A DNA stretch of 64,000 nucleotides, taken from Agarophyton chilense. Lineage: Eukaryota > Rhodophyta > Florideophyceae > Gracilariales > Gracilariaceae. The notes beneath the pieces are model-generated. The model had not been told where the DNA came from and did not search any database. It worked only from the letters and a program-made list of their open reading frames with translations. The number at the start of each line of letters is the position of its first letter. Within the stretch, counting starts at the first letter, position 1. Of the stretch, positions 21,453 through 33,243 are shown in pieces. The DNA is taken from contig JARGXX010000021.1 of NCBI GenBank assembly GCA_030374765.1, positions 62,001 to 126,000 of the forward strand, in the 5' to 3' direction. The position numbers and the translations under genes were made by a program.

Positions 21453-21677
21453 GGCAAAGACGTTTTGCAGTAGAGTGGTGCCGTAGAATGAGGCTATGGT
21501 TGCCACAGGCGCCGACATACTTGGCTGGGTCGCAGAAGGTAGGAATGATGTCGGTGTCGGTGCGCGCCGATATGATGGGTTAGAAGTATGCGACTGGACG
21601 CTAGCATTGATTTTAAAACCGTAACCGGCGATTCCGCATCTGAATGACACTGACGATGGAAAGGCGATGGTGAGAAG

Positions 21678-21929
21678 ATGATGACCAGGCACTCGCGCAT
21701 ACAACTGCGCTTGTTGTTGTCGCTGCTGCTGCTGTTATTGGTTCCAGTGGTAATAGTGGTACGGCAACACACCAAAGCTTTTACACAAACCCCATGTGCT
21801 CCGAGAAAAGCAACTGTTGCAATATTTTTGCATAATGGATCTTCTTTAGGAGAATCATCAATGTCATTGGCAATTCTACGGCATTTTTCCGGGTTCCGTC
21901 GCTTTGATTACTTCGGTTACCAACATTAG
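21678..21929 (+). CDS. Hypothetical ORF with N-terminal membrane anchor
   Basis: An 83-codon frame. After a short basic N-terminus (residues 1-10) there is a roughly 19-residue Leu/Val hydrophobic segment followed by Arg, typical of a signal anchor of type II Golgi or ER proteins. The Leu run is encoded by a CTG/TTG trinucleotide-rich tract, so it may be a low-complexity accident. Duplicated TATA boxes lie about 250-280 bp upstream. No downstream domain is visible before the stop at 21927. Confidence 0.2.
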   Translation: MMTRHSRIQLRLLLSLLLLLLVPVVIVVRQHTKAFTQTPCAPRKATVAIFLHNGSSLGESSMSLAILRHFSGFRRFDYFGYQH

Positions 21930-22328
21930 CTGATGCCCTCCTTCCCCATCGGCCTGCAACTCAACGATTTACTTCTCTTCGTAATCAGGAAGCTTTGATG
22001 CAGTGAATTTTTGAAAGTTTCGCCGAACTACATAGAGGTCGGTAACAGTGTGAATCTGATGCCCACCTTACAGATGGTGAGAGCCAGCAGTGCGTCGTCT
22101 GCTTCCAGGCGGTGTTATAAATACCCTTGGTGCTTGGATTTGTCCCTTAAATCTACTTTTTGAGGTGGCATTGCGATCAGACTCACTATTGGGTTTATTT
22201 CCCTTCTCATGGTATTGACGTCGTGCGTTGCGGTTATCCCTTTCTCTGTGTCCGGTACGGTATTTGTAGACATTCTCCGATTTTTTTCGAAGCTCATCAA
22301 TCACAAGCTGAGTTTCGGTGCAGTGTAC

Positions 22329-23436
22329 TGATGGAGGTAGATAAGAAGGATGAGTGTTGAAAGGCAAGGTCGCCAGCTCTGGCTAGAATTTACTTGGGAG
22401 GTTGTCGATCTTCGACTTATACACTACTCAAATCTGACAGCCATCTAATCTCCAGCTCACGTAAACCCTAGACTACAACCCGGGGACATTCAATAATACC
22501 AAGCATATTCAAACATGACATTAAACCCTAACCCAAATTCACGTCAACATACTACAGCAAGGTACAACAGTGCACAACACACCATTACACTGACGTGTGC
22601 ACAAATTCAATATACCAGCACATACAAAGTGTAATCGGCCTCCATGGACGATCCTGTTCCAACAAAGCACTGCATGCCTTCTGTAATACACAAGACAGCA
22701 TGTCTGTTCTTCCAGAACATTCCATACAGCCTGTACTATGTGTTCAACATAAGATCTCGACAGCGTGGACACTTTGCACAGTAGCACAACTAGTGCATGT
22801 GGACACATGTATAAGGCAGACTCTTACTACTTTTCCACCAATTACAGTGACAGCACCAATCACTCATCCGATATCCAACAGTCACTGTAATTGGTGGAAA
22901 AGTAGTAAGAGTCTGCCTTATACATGTGTCCACATGCACTAGTTGTGCTACTGTGCAAAGTGTCCACGCTGTCGAGATCTTATGTTGAACACATAGTACA
23001 GGCTGTATGGAATGTTCTGGAAGAACAGACATGCTGTCTTGTGTATTACAGAAGGCATGCAGTGCTTTGTTGGAACAGGATCGTCCATGGAGGCCGATTA
23101 CACTTTGTATGTGCTGGTATATTGAATTTGTGCACACGTCAGTGTAATGGTGTGTTGTGCACTGTTGTACCTTGCTGTAGTATGTTGACGTGAATTCGGG
23201 TTAGGGTTTAATGTCATGTTTGAATATGCTTGGTATTATTGAATGTCCCCGGATTGTAGTCTAGGGTTTACGTGAGCTGGAGGTTAGATGGCTGTCAGAG
23301 TTGAGTAGTATATAAGTCGAAGATCGACAACCTCAAAGTAAATTCTAGCCAGAGCTGGCGACCTTCCCTTTCAACCCTCAACCTTCCCATCTAATTCCAT
23401 CAGTGACAGCACTAATCACTCATCCGATATCCAACA
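22329..23436. mobile_element. Palindromic LTR unit (two inverted family-2 LTRs) with TSD
   Basis: 22329-22880 is a minus-oriented LTR (TGTTGGATATCGG to CCATCA). 22881-23402 is the same LTR in plus orientation lacking its first 29 nt. 23402-23436 repeats the first 35 nt of the minus LTR. The arms (22329-22851, 22881-23402) are near-perfect inverted repeats of about 520 bp around a 29-nt spacer. The whole unit is bounded by tgtac at 22324-22328 and 23437-23441, so it was inserted, or rearranged after insertion, as one block. TATATAA at 23309-23315 is the LTR promoter. Confidence 0.85.
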
Positions 23437-23941
23437 TGTACCTTGTGCGGAGTTCTTGGGAGAATTAAGCGAGCACGGTCACATTCAGAGCTTTCGGCAC
23501 GAGGATTCCCAGCAACGCACACGTAGTGCACGTGCTCATTGAAAACTCTCCTTTCCAGAGAATCTTCAGTTTCAACATATACCAATGCCTTCACATTGGA
23601 TGGATTTAGTTCGCCAACGACTCATATTGAGTTCTGATCATCTGTTTTGTCTCGTCTTTGCTTCTCTTCAGTGGCACTGCACACACCTTTCGCTCCGCCA
23701 CTTGTGCCGCCTGGATTTTTACATACACTGCAAACAAGGCAGCCTTCTAAGGACTTGTCTGAACCATACTTTTCCATTATCGGTGTCACCGGTGATATGC
23801 CACAAATCACATGAATTGGATTCTTGCATATGAGACAGTAATGAATAGGATCAGAGCCGATCACTCCGTGCTTTACCCCACTTATTTAATTCATTCTCAA
23901 TGCAGAAAAACTGCTTCGGCATGTCTGAAAGATCTCAGAAC

Positions 23942-24629
23942 TGATGGATAGGGAAAGGCTGAAGGAAAGGTTGAGGAATGAAAGGAAAGTTCGCCAGCTC
24001 TGGCTCAGATTTACTCGGAGGCACTCAATCTCTCACTTATATACAACTCAAAAAACGTCAGCCAACTAGACGCCCACCCAGAGTAAACCCTAGACTACAA
24101 AGCAGGGACACCCAATACTACCAATCATATTCAAGGACGACATTAACCCTAGCCAAAGTTCATTGCAGCACACAACAAGGCAATACAACAGTGCACAGCA
24201 CATCATTACACTGACGTGTGCACAAATTCAATATGCCAGCACATGTTTCTTGCAATCCGCCTGCATACACGTTCACCTTCCAGCACAGTACACCAAGTCT
24301 TCTGTAATACACATGACACGCTCTTCTCCAAGTACATTCGTTACACCTTGTGAGACGTGTACATAGTACACCAGCTGGACATGTTGAACAGCGTGTACAG
24401 TAGTACAAGTAGACCACGTACACACGTGTAGTCCAGAAAATCCCAATAGTGCCATACCACTTGTACACACCACATTGCAGGTGCATATTTGCAGTTGCCA
24501 TTCACAGCACGAGTTCACGTTGAGGTCCGGCTGATACGCATATGCTCTTTTCCAGAGGCACCCTCCAAAACAGCCCATGTTCTCCTGCACATTTGGTTTT
24601 CAATGACAGCATAGGCACTTGCACCAACA
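23942..24629 (-). repeat. Solo LTR, copia family 2
   Basis: 688 bp, TGTTGGTGCAAGTGCC to CCATCA on the minus strand, with TATATAA-type box at 24038-24044. Perfect TSD agaac lies at 23937-23941 and 24630-24634. It shares its layout with the solo LTR at 56394-57080 and, over its 3' half, with the 5' LTR of element G. It interrupts the zinc-binding gene relic. Confidence 0.88.
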
Positions 24630-24745
24630 AGAACTGCTCGGGAATTTCAACGGATTTGAACCATGTGCGGGTAAAGATCTCGCGACTATGGCTGTCGTAT
24701 CTGAAAAGGTACCGGTCGGATGTCCTCAACTTGAGACTGCTTCCA

Positions 24746-24862
24746 CGTAACCTCATTCAACCAATGGATTTCCTTCTTTCACTTAATTTTATTCAACCAA
24801 TTGATTTCCTTCTTTCACGTAATTTCATTCATCCAATTAATTTCCTTCTTTCACGTAACCTT
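24746..24862. repeat. 36-bp tandem repeat (3.3 copies) with CCAAT-like boxes
   Basis: Units at 24746, 24782, 24818 and a partial at 24854. On the minus strand each holds ATTGGTTGAAT or ATTGGATGAAT. They overlap and lie directly upstream of the ATG at 24756 of the minus-strand zinc-binding relic, and a TATATG-type motif follows near 24868, so a promoter role is plausible. The plus strand encodes 12-residue repeats (FLLSRNF), most likely incidental. Confidence 0.75.
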
Positions 24863-25147
24863 GCTGCATATATCAGCCAATCATCCCGGGCAGATTACAT
24901 AGGTAGAGAATTAGGTGGACTGAGAATTGCAACTGGGGTAGGGGTACTTTCCGTCTTCTGTTGTCAAAACAAGATCTTCGAGTTTATGTACGTCGTTCAC
25001 CACATCACCCCTCACAAGCCTGAACCCCAGAGCCACAAGAGCCCCAGAGGCGCTCCACCATCTCGGTAGAGTCCTTCCCGTCTTCTTCGCTCACTTCCTC
25101 CTCGAATCTTTGAACCCCTCCTCCATTATCTCGCTCACAACCGTCCC

Positions 25148-25968
25148 TTGCGTACTCAGTACTCACCAACTCCCTCTTCACCACCCTCCTCATCTCCTCC
25201 GACGGCGCCAACTACGATGACAAATACAAATTCAAAAGCTGCATCTCCGCAATCGAAGAGATCATTTCACCTGTACACCACAGCACCAACAACAAAAACA
25301 GCAGCAAGATATGCAATGGCGACCCCACTCATTCCTACGTTGCCACCCGGGAACGAACCACCCTTTGGAACTATCCGAATCAGGAGCGATATTTCCATTT
25401 TCGCCGATACCAACAGCAGGCAAGGGACTTGCAGAACTACCGCTATCTGTACCAGAATCATCAATGGATAGCAGAAAAGGAGCAGATAAATTGAAAGAGG
25501 TAGTTGAGGGTACCCAGGGCTGCAAGCCGGCGAAAGTAGAAGCAGGCGACTCCTCACATGGTAAAAGGCTAGAGGATGAAACAACGCCTGGACTCTGCAC
25601 AACAGCGGTGGGCACCGCGATGGGCAGTGCAGAAGGTCTCGTCCCACCATAGTACGTGGTCGCATCACTTTGGTTAGCTGCTATCCTTGGGCTCGATCCT
25701 GCAAAATTGCCTGCATAGGCCGTCTAACTGGGAAATACACCAAGCTCGCGTACAGAGCAAATCTTGGAGACATACTACTACCCAAAGTATTATCTCAGAA
25801 AGAGGGAGAGCTAGTTGAGGAGCTAGGCGACGTTGTTGGGATCGATGGGACGAGAATTCCAGAATCGCCCCGAATCACCGCTGCAACAGACCAGATGACG
25901 CTCTGCGAGATAAGAGACTGTGATGCATCAGATGTTATCATATTTTGGTCGATGTTAACAGATGTCCC
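25148..25968 (+). other. Possible coding fragments cut by element C
   Basis: Open plus-strand stretches read like protein in at least two frames. One is about 25170-25490 (containing NYDDKYKFKSCISAIEEI). The other is 25670-25968 (containing GELVEELGDVVGIDGTRIP), which is interrupted by the copia LTR starting at 25969. A minus-strand Ser/Pro-rich frame (25262-25615) is also open. No domain is recognised and the strand is undecided. Confidence 0.2.
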
Positions 25969-26633
25969 TCACAACGTTAGCCCAGGTTTGGTGAATCAAA
26001 AGAAAAAAGAACGGGAATAGACGAGAAGAAGAGAAAACTAAAACAAGAAAAACAAGTGAAGGTCGTCAGCCTTGACAATTTACTTCGGTCGTCGGCGACC
26101 GTCATTGACAACTATAACTAAGTTGCACGCACTTCCGCCGCCGGTGCTCACCGTCGGCGGGTCACCCACGTCTCACAGCGTGCCACTGTGAAATGAGGAG
26201 TTGCGCGCCAAAACAATTTCAAACATAAAGCATAACAAATAAAATCTCAAAAAATCATCCGAAGTGGTATGCCAGTGCCAACAGCCCCGCACAGCCCAGA
26301 TTCGGCAGTAACGGCCAAACGTATCCAGCCCACATTCGCACATTCTCTCCAACTGCATATCCCGTGCTTATTCAGCGCTCTCGTCCAATCAGATTGCTCC
26401 ATATGGGCCGAAGCCCAAACACGCCCCATTAGAAGCAGACCACTTGTCCATGACACGTTGCACGAGGGCATTTGCAGTAGCCAATCAGATGGCCGTTTCA
26501 CGTTGAGATTGAGATGAGGCGCATATGTGTTTTTCCGCGGAGGGTGCCCGAAAAAACCCATGCTTAAATCCACTTTTTTTCCACTATTTCCAACACTCCA
26601 AAGGGCTTGGGGGCACAATCGACAAAAGTTCAA
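25969..26633 (-). repeat. 3' LTR of copia element C
   Basis: About 665 bp, family 1. Minus-strand order: TGTTGAACTTTTGTCG ... AACGTTGTGA. Preceded on the minus strand by the purine run GAGGAGGAA. Diverged from the F LTR by many substitutions. Confidence 0.85.
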
Positions 26634-29600
26634 CATTCCTCCTCGATTGCTTCCTCAAGTCCAACACGGTCCACATTATTGTTGTGAAGACCTGGGCGAA
26701 GTGGTTTAGTCAAGAAGTCCGCATCACTGTCTTTACTTGGAACGTACGTCACATCGATGGGACTATCCTTGACAAGTTCCCAAACGAAGTGCAACTTAAC
26801 GTCAATGTGCTAAGGGCGACCCGACGGACAGCGTTCACCAGTTGCCCAGTCAATGGCGCACTGGTTGTCCCAACGAATGGGCACAGCACCTTGCACTTTC
26901 CATCCAATCTCCTTAAGCACACGCTTCAACCAGATAACCTCCTGACACGCAAGCGTCAAAGCATAATACTCGGCCTCGCCGGTAGACAACGCCACCGAAG
27001 CCTGTTTTCTTGCGCCCCACATACATGTCGCTTTGCCAAGCTTCACTAAGAAACCGGACATTGACTTACGATCACTCGTGTCCGCAGCGTACTCAGAGTC
27101 AACGTACGCCTCCAGTTTCACCGTGCCGGAGTGACAGTGCACACCATGTCTAGTTGTACCGCGAAGGTAACGAAGAACCCGCTCTGCCGCCCTGTGACAG
27201 TAGGCCGTTGTAGATTTCTGGAAACGAGCCAAGATTAGGACGGGTGCTAATATATCCAACCGAGTTCCAAGTGCTACGTACAAAAGCGATCCAATGTTTT
27301 TCTGGTACAGCTGGGTATCCTGGATGGATTTGTCTTCCTCATATGTCCACCCGGTAAAAAAAGATTCTACCATAGGGGTGCATGCCGGATTGGATCGCTG
27401 AAACCCGAATCGGCGCAACACGCTTTCCGTGTACAGTGACTGACCAAGATACAGCGACACAGGTCGACTATCTGAATCTGAAGTCTATTTGAATTCAACG
27501 CCGAGGTACAAGTTAACTTCGTCCGCCAAACGCAGCTCGTAGAACGACTTAAGCTCCTCCAAAATCGCATCACGTTCCATGGCAAAAGTCGTGAATACTA
27601 GCAACTCGTCCACATAAACCAACACGAACGCATCCTCATTGCTCTCATTTTGGCGGCGAAAAGCGCAAGGTGCACTCGGAAAATCTTCAAAACATATGCG
27701 TTTCATGTCCTCGCAGAGTTTCTTATGCCATGCCAAGTGCGCTTGCTTCAGTCCATAGATTGTCTTCGGCAATTTGAAGCATCATGAAGTCACGCCAGGT
27801 ATACGTCGAGGTGACATGATCCACACATCTTCCTCAAGTTCGCCATTGAGAAACCCAGTCTTCACACCCACTTGCACCACCTACATGCGCAAGCATAACG
27901 TCAGATACAAGAATATGCGAACCAAAGAGAACGAAACAACTAGTGCATAAGTCTCCATGTAGTCCTGACCATATGTTTGGTGGTTTCCACCGGCTACAAG
28001 ACGAGCCTTGAAACGTTCAACTGACCCATCAGCACTGCGCTTTACCAGCAGTATGACGTGAATTGGTAGAGGTTGTGAAGCAGGAGAGTCATCAGGTTTA
28101 CATTTTTGCTTCTACTCCAATGATGAAAACTCTTCATCGATGGCTACTTGCCGGAAATTGCCTTCTTGAGTGAGGGCTCATTACTAGTAATGACTTTGAC
28201 TTGCGATGTACAGTGAGCAGACCCGGCCATGAACCACCTCAGAGGTTGACGGCGCGTGCGCCGCGGGTAGCGTGGTTCCGTATCAGCGTTGCCAGATGTA
28301 TCAAGGTCATCAGCAACACTTTCGTCATCACTTTCGGACTCCTCTGCATCGTCTTCATCGCTGCTGGAGTCTGACTCCGACTGCATGAGTGCTGGAATCG
28401 GGTGCAAGGATCCGTCATGAACCACCTCCTACTCAACATGATCGACGGAGAAGGTATCCGATTCGTCATCATTGCTATCACATCATCCCATATCGGAGCT
28501 ATTGTCATCATCTGACGCACTTTCATCATACATATATTTGGCAAGAGATGATGCGCCAGGGAACTTGGATTCATCAAAAGTAACATGTCGTGACACAATA
28601 ATACGCGGAGTACCGTCATTATCAACGACGAGCACCTTGTACACACCATACTTATGAGTCTCCAAGTACACTCCCTTAAATGCACGAGACTCGAACTTCG
28701 ATCCACGCAGAGTCATTAGCACGAATGTAGTGCATACAAACACACGCACGTGCTTCAACGAAGGTTTATTTCCAGTTACCAGAAAGTAGGGACTGTTGTT
28801 AACAGTAGAATGTTGCACTCGATTACGCACAAAGATAACAGGTTTCAGCGCATATGGCCACAAACATTCTGGTAGATCGGCTTGGATCAGCAACAATCGA
28901 GCAGCTTCCACCATGCTACGATTGATGCGCTCAGCTATAGCTTTGTGTTTGGGGGTGTATGGAGCAGAGAAAGAAGTGAGGCCACGTTTTGTTGCCAATT
29001 TCTCTTGCAACGCGATATATTCCTCTGCACAGTCCGAGTGCAAACTTTTGATAAGCACTCCTCCAAGCTGCTTAAAGTTTGCTGCAATACCCCCAAACAC
29101 ATCACCAAGGGCACTGCGATGGATCACCAGACCTAGGAACACAAACCATCAGTGATCATCGAGGAATGTACATGCATATTGAAACATGTCCGGAAAAGAC
29201 TTTTCCAGAGGACCTACAATATTCGAGTGCACAATGTCACCAACCGCGGTTGCGTGTTCAAAGTGACCTGGAAACGGAAGCTTATGATCCTTGCCAAGTC
29301 GACATGCTCTGCATACCTCCTCCATGTCACACAAGTGCGGCACTCCATCTGCTTACTTGTGTATCTATTGCAGATCACGTGGGTTGATGTGAGCCAGTCG
29401 TCTCTGCCACAGTTGAGTCTCCGTAGACTTAGTCGAACACGCAAGATCTTCATCAGTATGCCCTAAAGGTTGAGGCAGTGTGTAAAAGCGAGATACCTTC
29501 TCACGATCACCAATGCCCACCTCAAAACCATTTGACTCTAGCGTCAAACATTCACTGTGACGACTGAAGAGCGACTCAATACCTTTGTCGGCCAAACACC

Positions 29601-30438
29601 CGGTTAAAACCCAGTTTTATCCCAGAGTGCGGGTCAGTAGGGCATCACTCAGACGTATGTTCGCATTGTCCAAAGGAATGATCACCTCTCCGCGTTGTTT
29701 AGATACAACAGATGTGTTATCGGCAAGCATCACTGTCCTTTCGTCGCAAGGTTCAATTGAACCGGGCACGAACGTACAAACAGAATGGAAGCAATGTACT
29801 GTCGCACCGCTGTCTGCGTAGGTACTCAGGTCATTCGGCGGAACTATAGTGGTCCTTTCCACAGTTGCACCAGCAATTTCGATTTTTCCAGACTTTCCAG
29901 AAGACTTGCTCGAGGCGCTTCTACCACTACTGCCACCGATTCGCTTGGGTTGTGGCGACAGTTTATCGAGGATACTCTGCGGCAAGTGGTTGTCCGGGTT
30001 GTCCGGATTCATAAAGAAACGATCTTGTGTGTGTCCATCGCGATCACAGAAGTCGCAATGATGTCCATTGCTCGATCCAGAACGATCAAATGATGACGAC
30101 CTCAAGGCGGCAGCAAGTGCACGAGCAGTAGACTCAATGTCGGAGTGACCATCAGACTCCTCATCTTCGTTGTTTGTACTACTGCGGGTACGATTAGTCG
30201 ATTCAGAATGTCGACCAGATTTTTTGCTGCCCTTCTTCTTGCGACGTGAACTACGTCCAGACGGCCTTGCAAACACCTGTTTCGCGTTGTATTCATCTAT
30301 AAGGGTCGTGGCCACGTAGTCCCATGTAAGCTCAGCGATATCCTTGGTTCGAAGAGCTGCAGCAGTAGACTCCAGTGCGCAATTGGGATCAATAAAAGCC
30401 AGTAACATGGGAGCTCTGCGCTACTCTGGTACTGCCGC
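26634..30438 (-). pseudogene. Copia C Gag-Pol, 3' three-quarters (decayed)
   Basis: Minus-strand order: Gag C-terminus and zinc knuckle (30408-29617; the last Cys of CX2CX4HX4C is Phe), protease with ADSGA, integrase zinc domain (29595-29149), integrase core (29142-28483), RT (27772-27485, with YVDE instead of YVDD), RNase H (27460-26810). Most breaks are single in-frame stops in one frame. A deletion around 28140 removes the segment after ISGK and shifts the frame before RT. A stop replaces the Lys of SGRAKHID near the C-terminus. Three stops (about 29146, 28480, 28428) are identical to those in element D. The gene is dead, with the Asp-to-Glu change in YVDD also damaging the RT site. Confidence 0.85.
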
Positions 30439-31111
30439 TCACAACGTGAGCGCAGGTTAGGTAAAGGAAAAGGAAGAAGAGGGGGAAAAGACGAGAAGAA
30501 GAGAAAAATAAAAGAAGAGAAACAAAGGAAGGTAGTCAGCCTTGACAATTTACTTCGATCGTTGGCAACCGTCATTGAAAACTATATCTACCTCGCACGC
30601 AGTTCCGCCGCCGGTGCTGACCGTCGGCGGGTCACCCACGTCTCACACCTTGCCACTGTGCGACGAGGATTTGCGCGCCAAAACAATTTCAAACATGAAG
30701 CATATCAAATAAAAACTCAAAAAATCATCCAAAGTGGTGCGCCAGTGCCAACCACCCCGCGCAGCCCAGATTCGGCTGTTACGGCCAAACCCCGTATCCA
30801 GCCCACATTCGCACATTCTCTCCAACTGCATAGCCCGTGCTCATTCAGCGCTCTCGCCCAATCAAATCGCTCCACTTGGGCCGAAGCCCCAACACGCCCC
30901 ATTAGAACCAGACCACTTGTCCATACCACGTTGCATGAGGGCATTTGCAGTAGCCAATCAGATGGCCGTTTCACGTTGAGATTGAGATGAGGCGCATATG
31001 CGTTTTTCCGCGGAGGGTGCCCAAAAGTGCCCATGCTTAAATCCACTTTTTGTTTTCCACTATTTCCAACACTCCAAAGGGCTTGGGGGCACAGTCGACC
31101 AAACCTCAACA
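30439..31111 (-). repeat. Outer 3' LTR of element D
   Basis: 673 bp, family 1, TGTTGAGGTTTGGTCGAC to ACGTTGTGA on the minus strand. Outer boundary marked by TSD gccgc. Contains ATTGG/CCAAT boxes. Confidence 0.9.
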
Positions 31112-31149
31112 CCATAGATAGCCTTGAGCAGTTTGAAGCATCGTGAAGT

Positions 31150-31822
31150 TCACAACGTGAGCGCAGGTTAGGTAAAGGAAAAGGAAGAAGAGGGGGAAAA
31201 GACGAGAAGAAGAGAAAAATAAAAGAAGAGAAGCAAAGGAAGGTCGTCAGCCTTGACAATTTACTTCGACCGTTGGCGACCGTCATTGAAAACTATATCT
31301 ACCTCGCACGCAGTTCCGCCGCCGGTGCTGACCGTCGGCGGGTCACCCACGTCTCACACCTTGCCACTGTGCGACGAAAAGTTGCGCGCCAAAACAATTT
31401 CAAACATGAAGCATATCAAATAAAAACTCAAAACATCATCCAAAGTGGTGCGCCAGTGCCAACCACCCCGCCCAGCCCAGATTCGGCTGTCACGGCCAAA
31501 CCCCGTATCCAGCCCACATTCGCACATTCTCTCCAACTGCATAGCCCGTGCTCATTCAGCGCTCTCGTCCAATGAAATCGCTCCACTTGGGCCGAAGCCC
31601 CAACACGCCCCATTAGAACCAGACCACTTGTCCATACCACGTTGCATGAGGGCATTTGCAGTAGCCAATCAGATGGCCGTTTCACGTTGAGATTGAGATG
31701 AGGCGCATATACGTTTTTCCGCGGAGGGTGCCCAAAAGTGCCCAAGCTTAAATCCACTTTTTGTTTTCCACTATTTCCAACACGCCAAAGGGCTTGGGGG
31801 CACAGTCGACCAAACCTCAACA
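31150..31822 (-). repeat. Inner 3' LTR of element D
   Basis: 673 bp copy almost identical to 30439-31111. Between the two lies 31112-31149, a 38-bp copy of the RT segment that also precedes this LTR at 31823-31860, so the unit '38 bp + LTR' is tandemly duplicated. Confidence 0.9.
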
Positions 31823-33237
31823 CCATAGATAGCCTTGAGCAGTTTGAAGCATCGTGAAGTCACGCCAGGTATACCTCGAGGTGACATGATCCACACATCT
31901 TCCTCAAGTTCGCCATGGAGAAACGCAGTCTTCACATCCACCTGTACCACATACATGCGCAAGCATAACGTCAGATACAAGAATATGCGAACCAAAGAGA
32001 ACGAAACAACTGGTGCATAAGTCTCCATGTAGTCCTGACCATATGTTTGGTGGTTTCCACCGGCTACAACACGAGCCTTAAAACGTTCAACTGACCCATC
32101 AGCATTGCGCTTTACCTTCAGTATGACGTGAGTTGGTAGTGGTTGTGAAGCAGGAGAGTCATCAGGTTTCCAAGTTTGCTTCGACTCCAATGATGAAAAC
32201 TCTTCATCGACAGCTGCTTGCCACATGGTACGCTCCTCCGCACTGGCGGACATTGCCTCCTTGAGTGAGGGCTCATCACTAGTAGTGACTTTGACTTGCG
32301 ATGTACAGTGAGCAGACCCTGCCATGAACCACCTCAGAGGTTGACGGCGCGTGCGCCGCGGGTAGCGTGGTTCCGTATCAGCGTTGGCAGATGTATCAAG
32401 GTCATCAGCAGCACTTTCGTCATCACTTTTGGAATTCTGTGCATCGTCTTCATTGCTGCCGGAGTCTGACTCCGACTGCATGAGTGCTGGAATCAGGTGC
32501 GAGGATCCGTCATGAACCACCTCCTACTCAACATGATCGACGGAGAAGGTATCCGATTCGTCATCATTGCTATCACATCATCCCATATCGGAGCTATAGT
32601 CAGCATCTGACGCACTTTCATCATCCATGTAGTTGGCAAGAGATGATGCGCCAGGGAACATGGATTCATCAAAAGTAACATGTCGTGACTCAATAATACG
32701 CGGAGTACCGTCATTATCAACGACGAGTACCTTGTACACACCATGCTCAAGAGTCTCCAAGTACACTCCCTCAAGTGCACGAGACTCGAACTTGGGTCCA
32801 CGCGGAGTCCTTAGCACGAATGCAGTGCATCCAAACACACGCACGTGCTTCAACAAAGGTTTATTTCCAGTTACCAGAAAGTAGGGACTGTTGTTAACAG
32901 TAGAATGTTGCACTCGATTACGCACAAAGATAACATGTTTCAGCGCATATGGCCACAAACATTCTGGTAGGTCGGCTTGGATCAGCAACGATCGAGCAGC
33001 TTGCACCATGGTACAATTGATGCGCTCAGCTATAGCTTTGTGTTTGGGGGTGTATGGAGCAGAGAAAGAAGTGAGGCCACGTTTTGTTGCCAATTTCTCT
33101 TGCAACGCGATATATTCCTCTGCACAGTCCGAGTGCAAACTTTTGATAAGCACTCCTCCAAGCTGCTTAAAGTTTGCTGCAATACCCCCAAACACATCAC
33201 CAAGGGCACTGCGATGGATCACCAGACCTAGGAACAC
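31823..33237 (-). pseudogene. Copia D integrase core to truncated RT
   Basis: Continues the frame of 33244-35001 after a TGA. It covers the integrase catalytic core (LHSDCAEEY; the Asp is kept, the next Gly is Cys), then the acidic linker with stops at about 32575 (TGA) and 32521 (TAG), then the N-terminal part of RT up to LLKAIYG, where the LTR starts. The YVDD palm motif and RNase H are absent. The stops occupy Leu and Glu codons of the intact element F. Confidence 0.88.
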
Positions 33238-33243
33238 AAACCA

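Larger units (their letters stand above)
22068..24756 (-). pseudogene. Zinc-binding gene relic split by two LTR insertions
   Basis: When the palindromic unit (22329-23436) and solo LTR (23942-24629), each with one TSD copy, are removed, a minus-strand frame is restored from ATG 24756 to the stop at 22068. It runs across PHKVH/CTETQ at the first junction and EIPEQF/DLSDMP at the second. Remaining damage is a TGA at the second junction, one frameshift near 23870 and one TGA near 23622. Residues around 23850-23700 form a treble-clef-like pattern: CLIC, H, C, then CLVCSVC. The C-terminal part (from CTETQLVIDEL) is strongly basic. I do not recognise the family; a DNA-binding or transposon-derived protein is possible. 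Upstream lie three 36-bp repeats with ATTGG boxes and a TATA-like motif. Confidence 0.45.

Noticed and set aside
24746-24862. Protein repeats of 12 residues on the plus strand
   Set aside because: The 36-bp DNA repeats are better explained as promoter repeats of the minus-strand gene; the plus frame has no other support.
26247-26636. Stand-alone genes encoded by open frames in LTR copies (both strands)
   Set aside because: They repeat in every family-1 LTR and have no recognisable domain; listed only as an LTR property.
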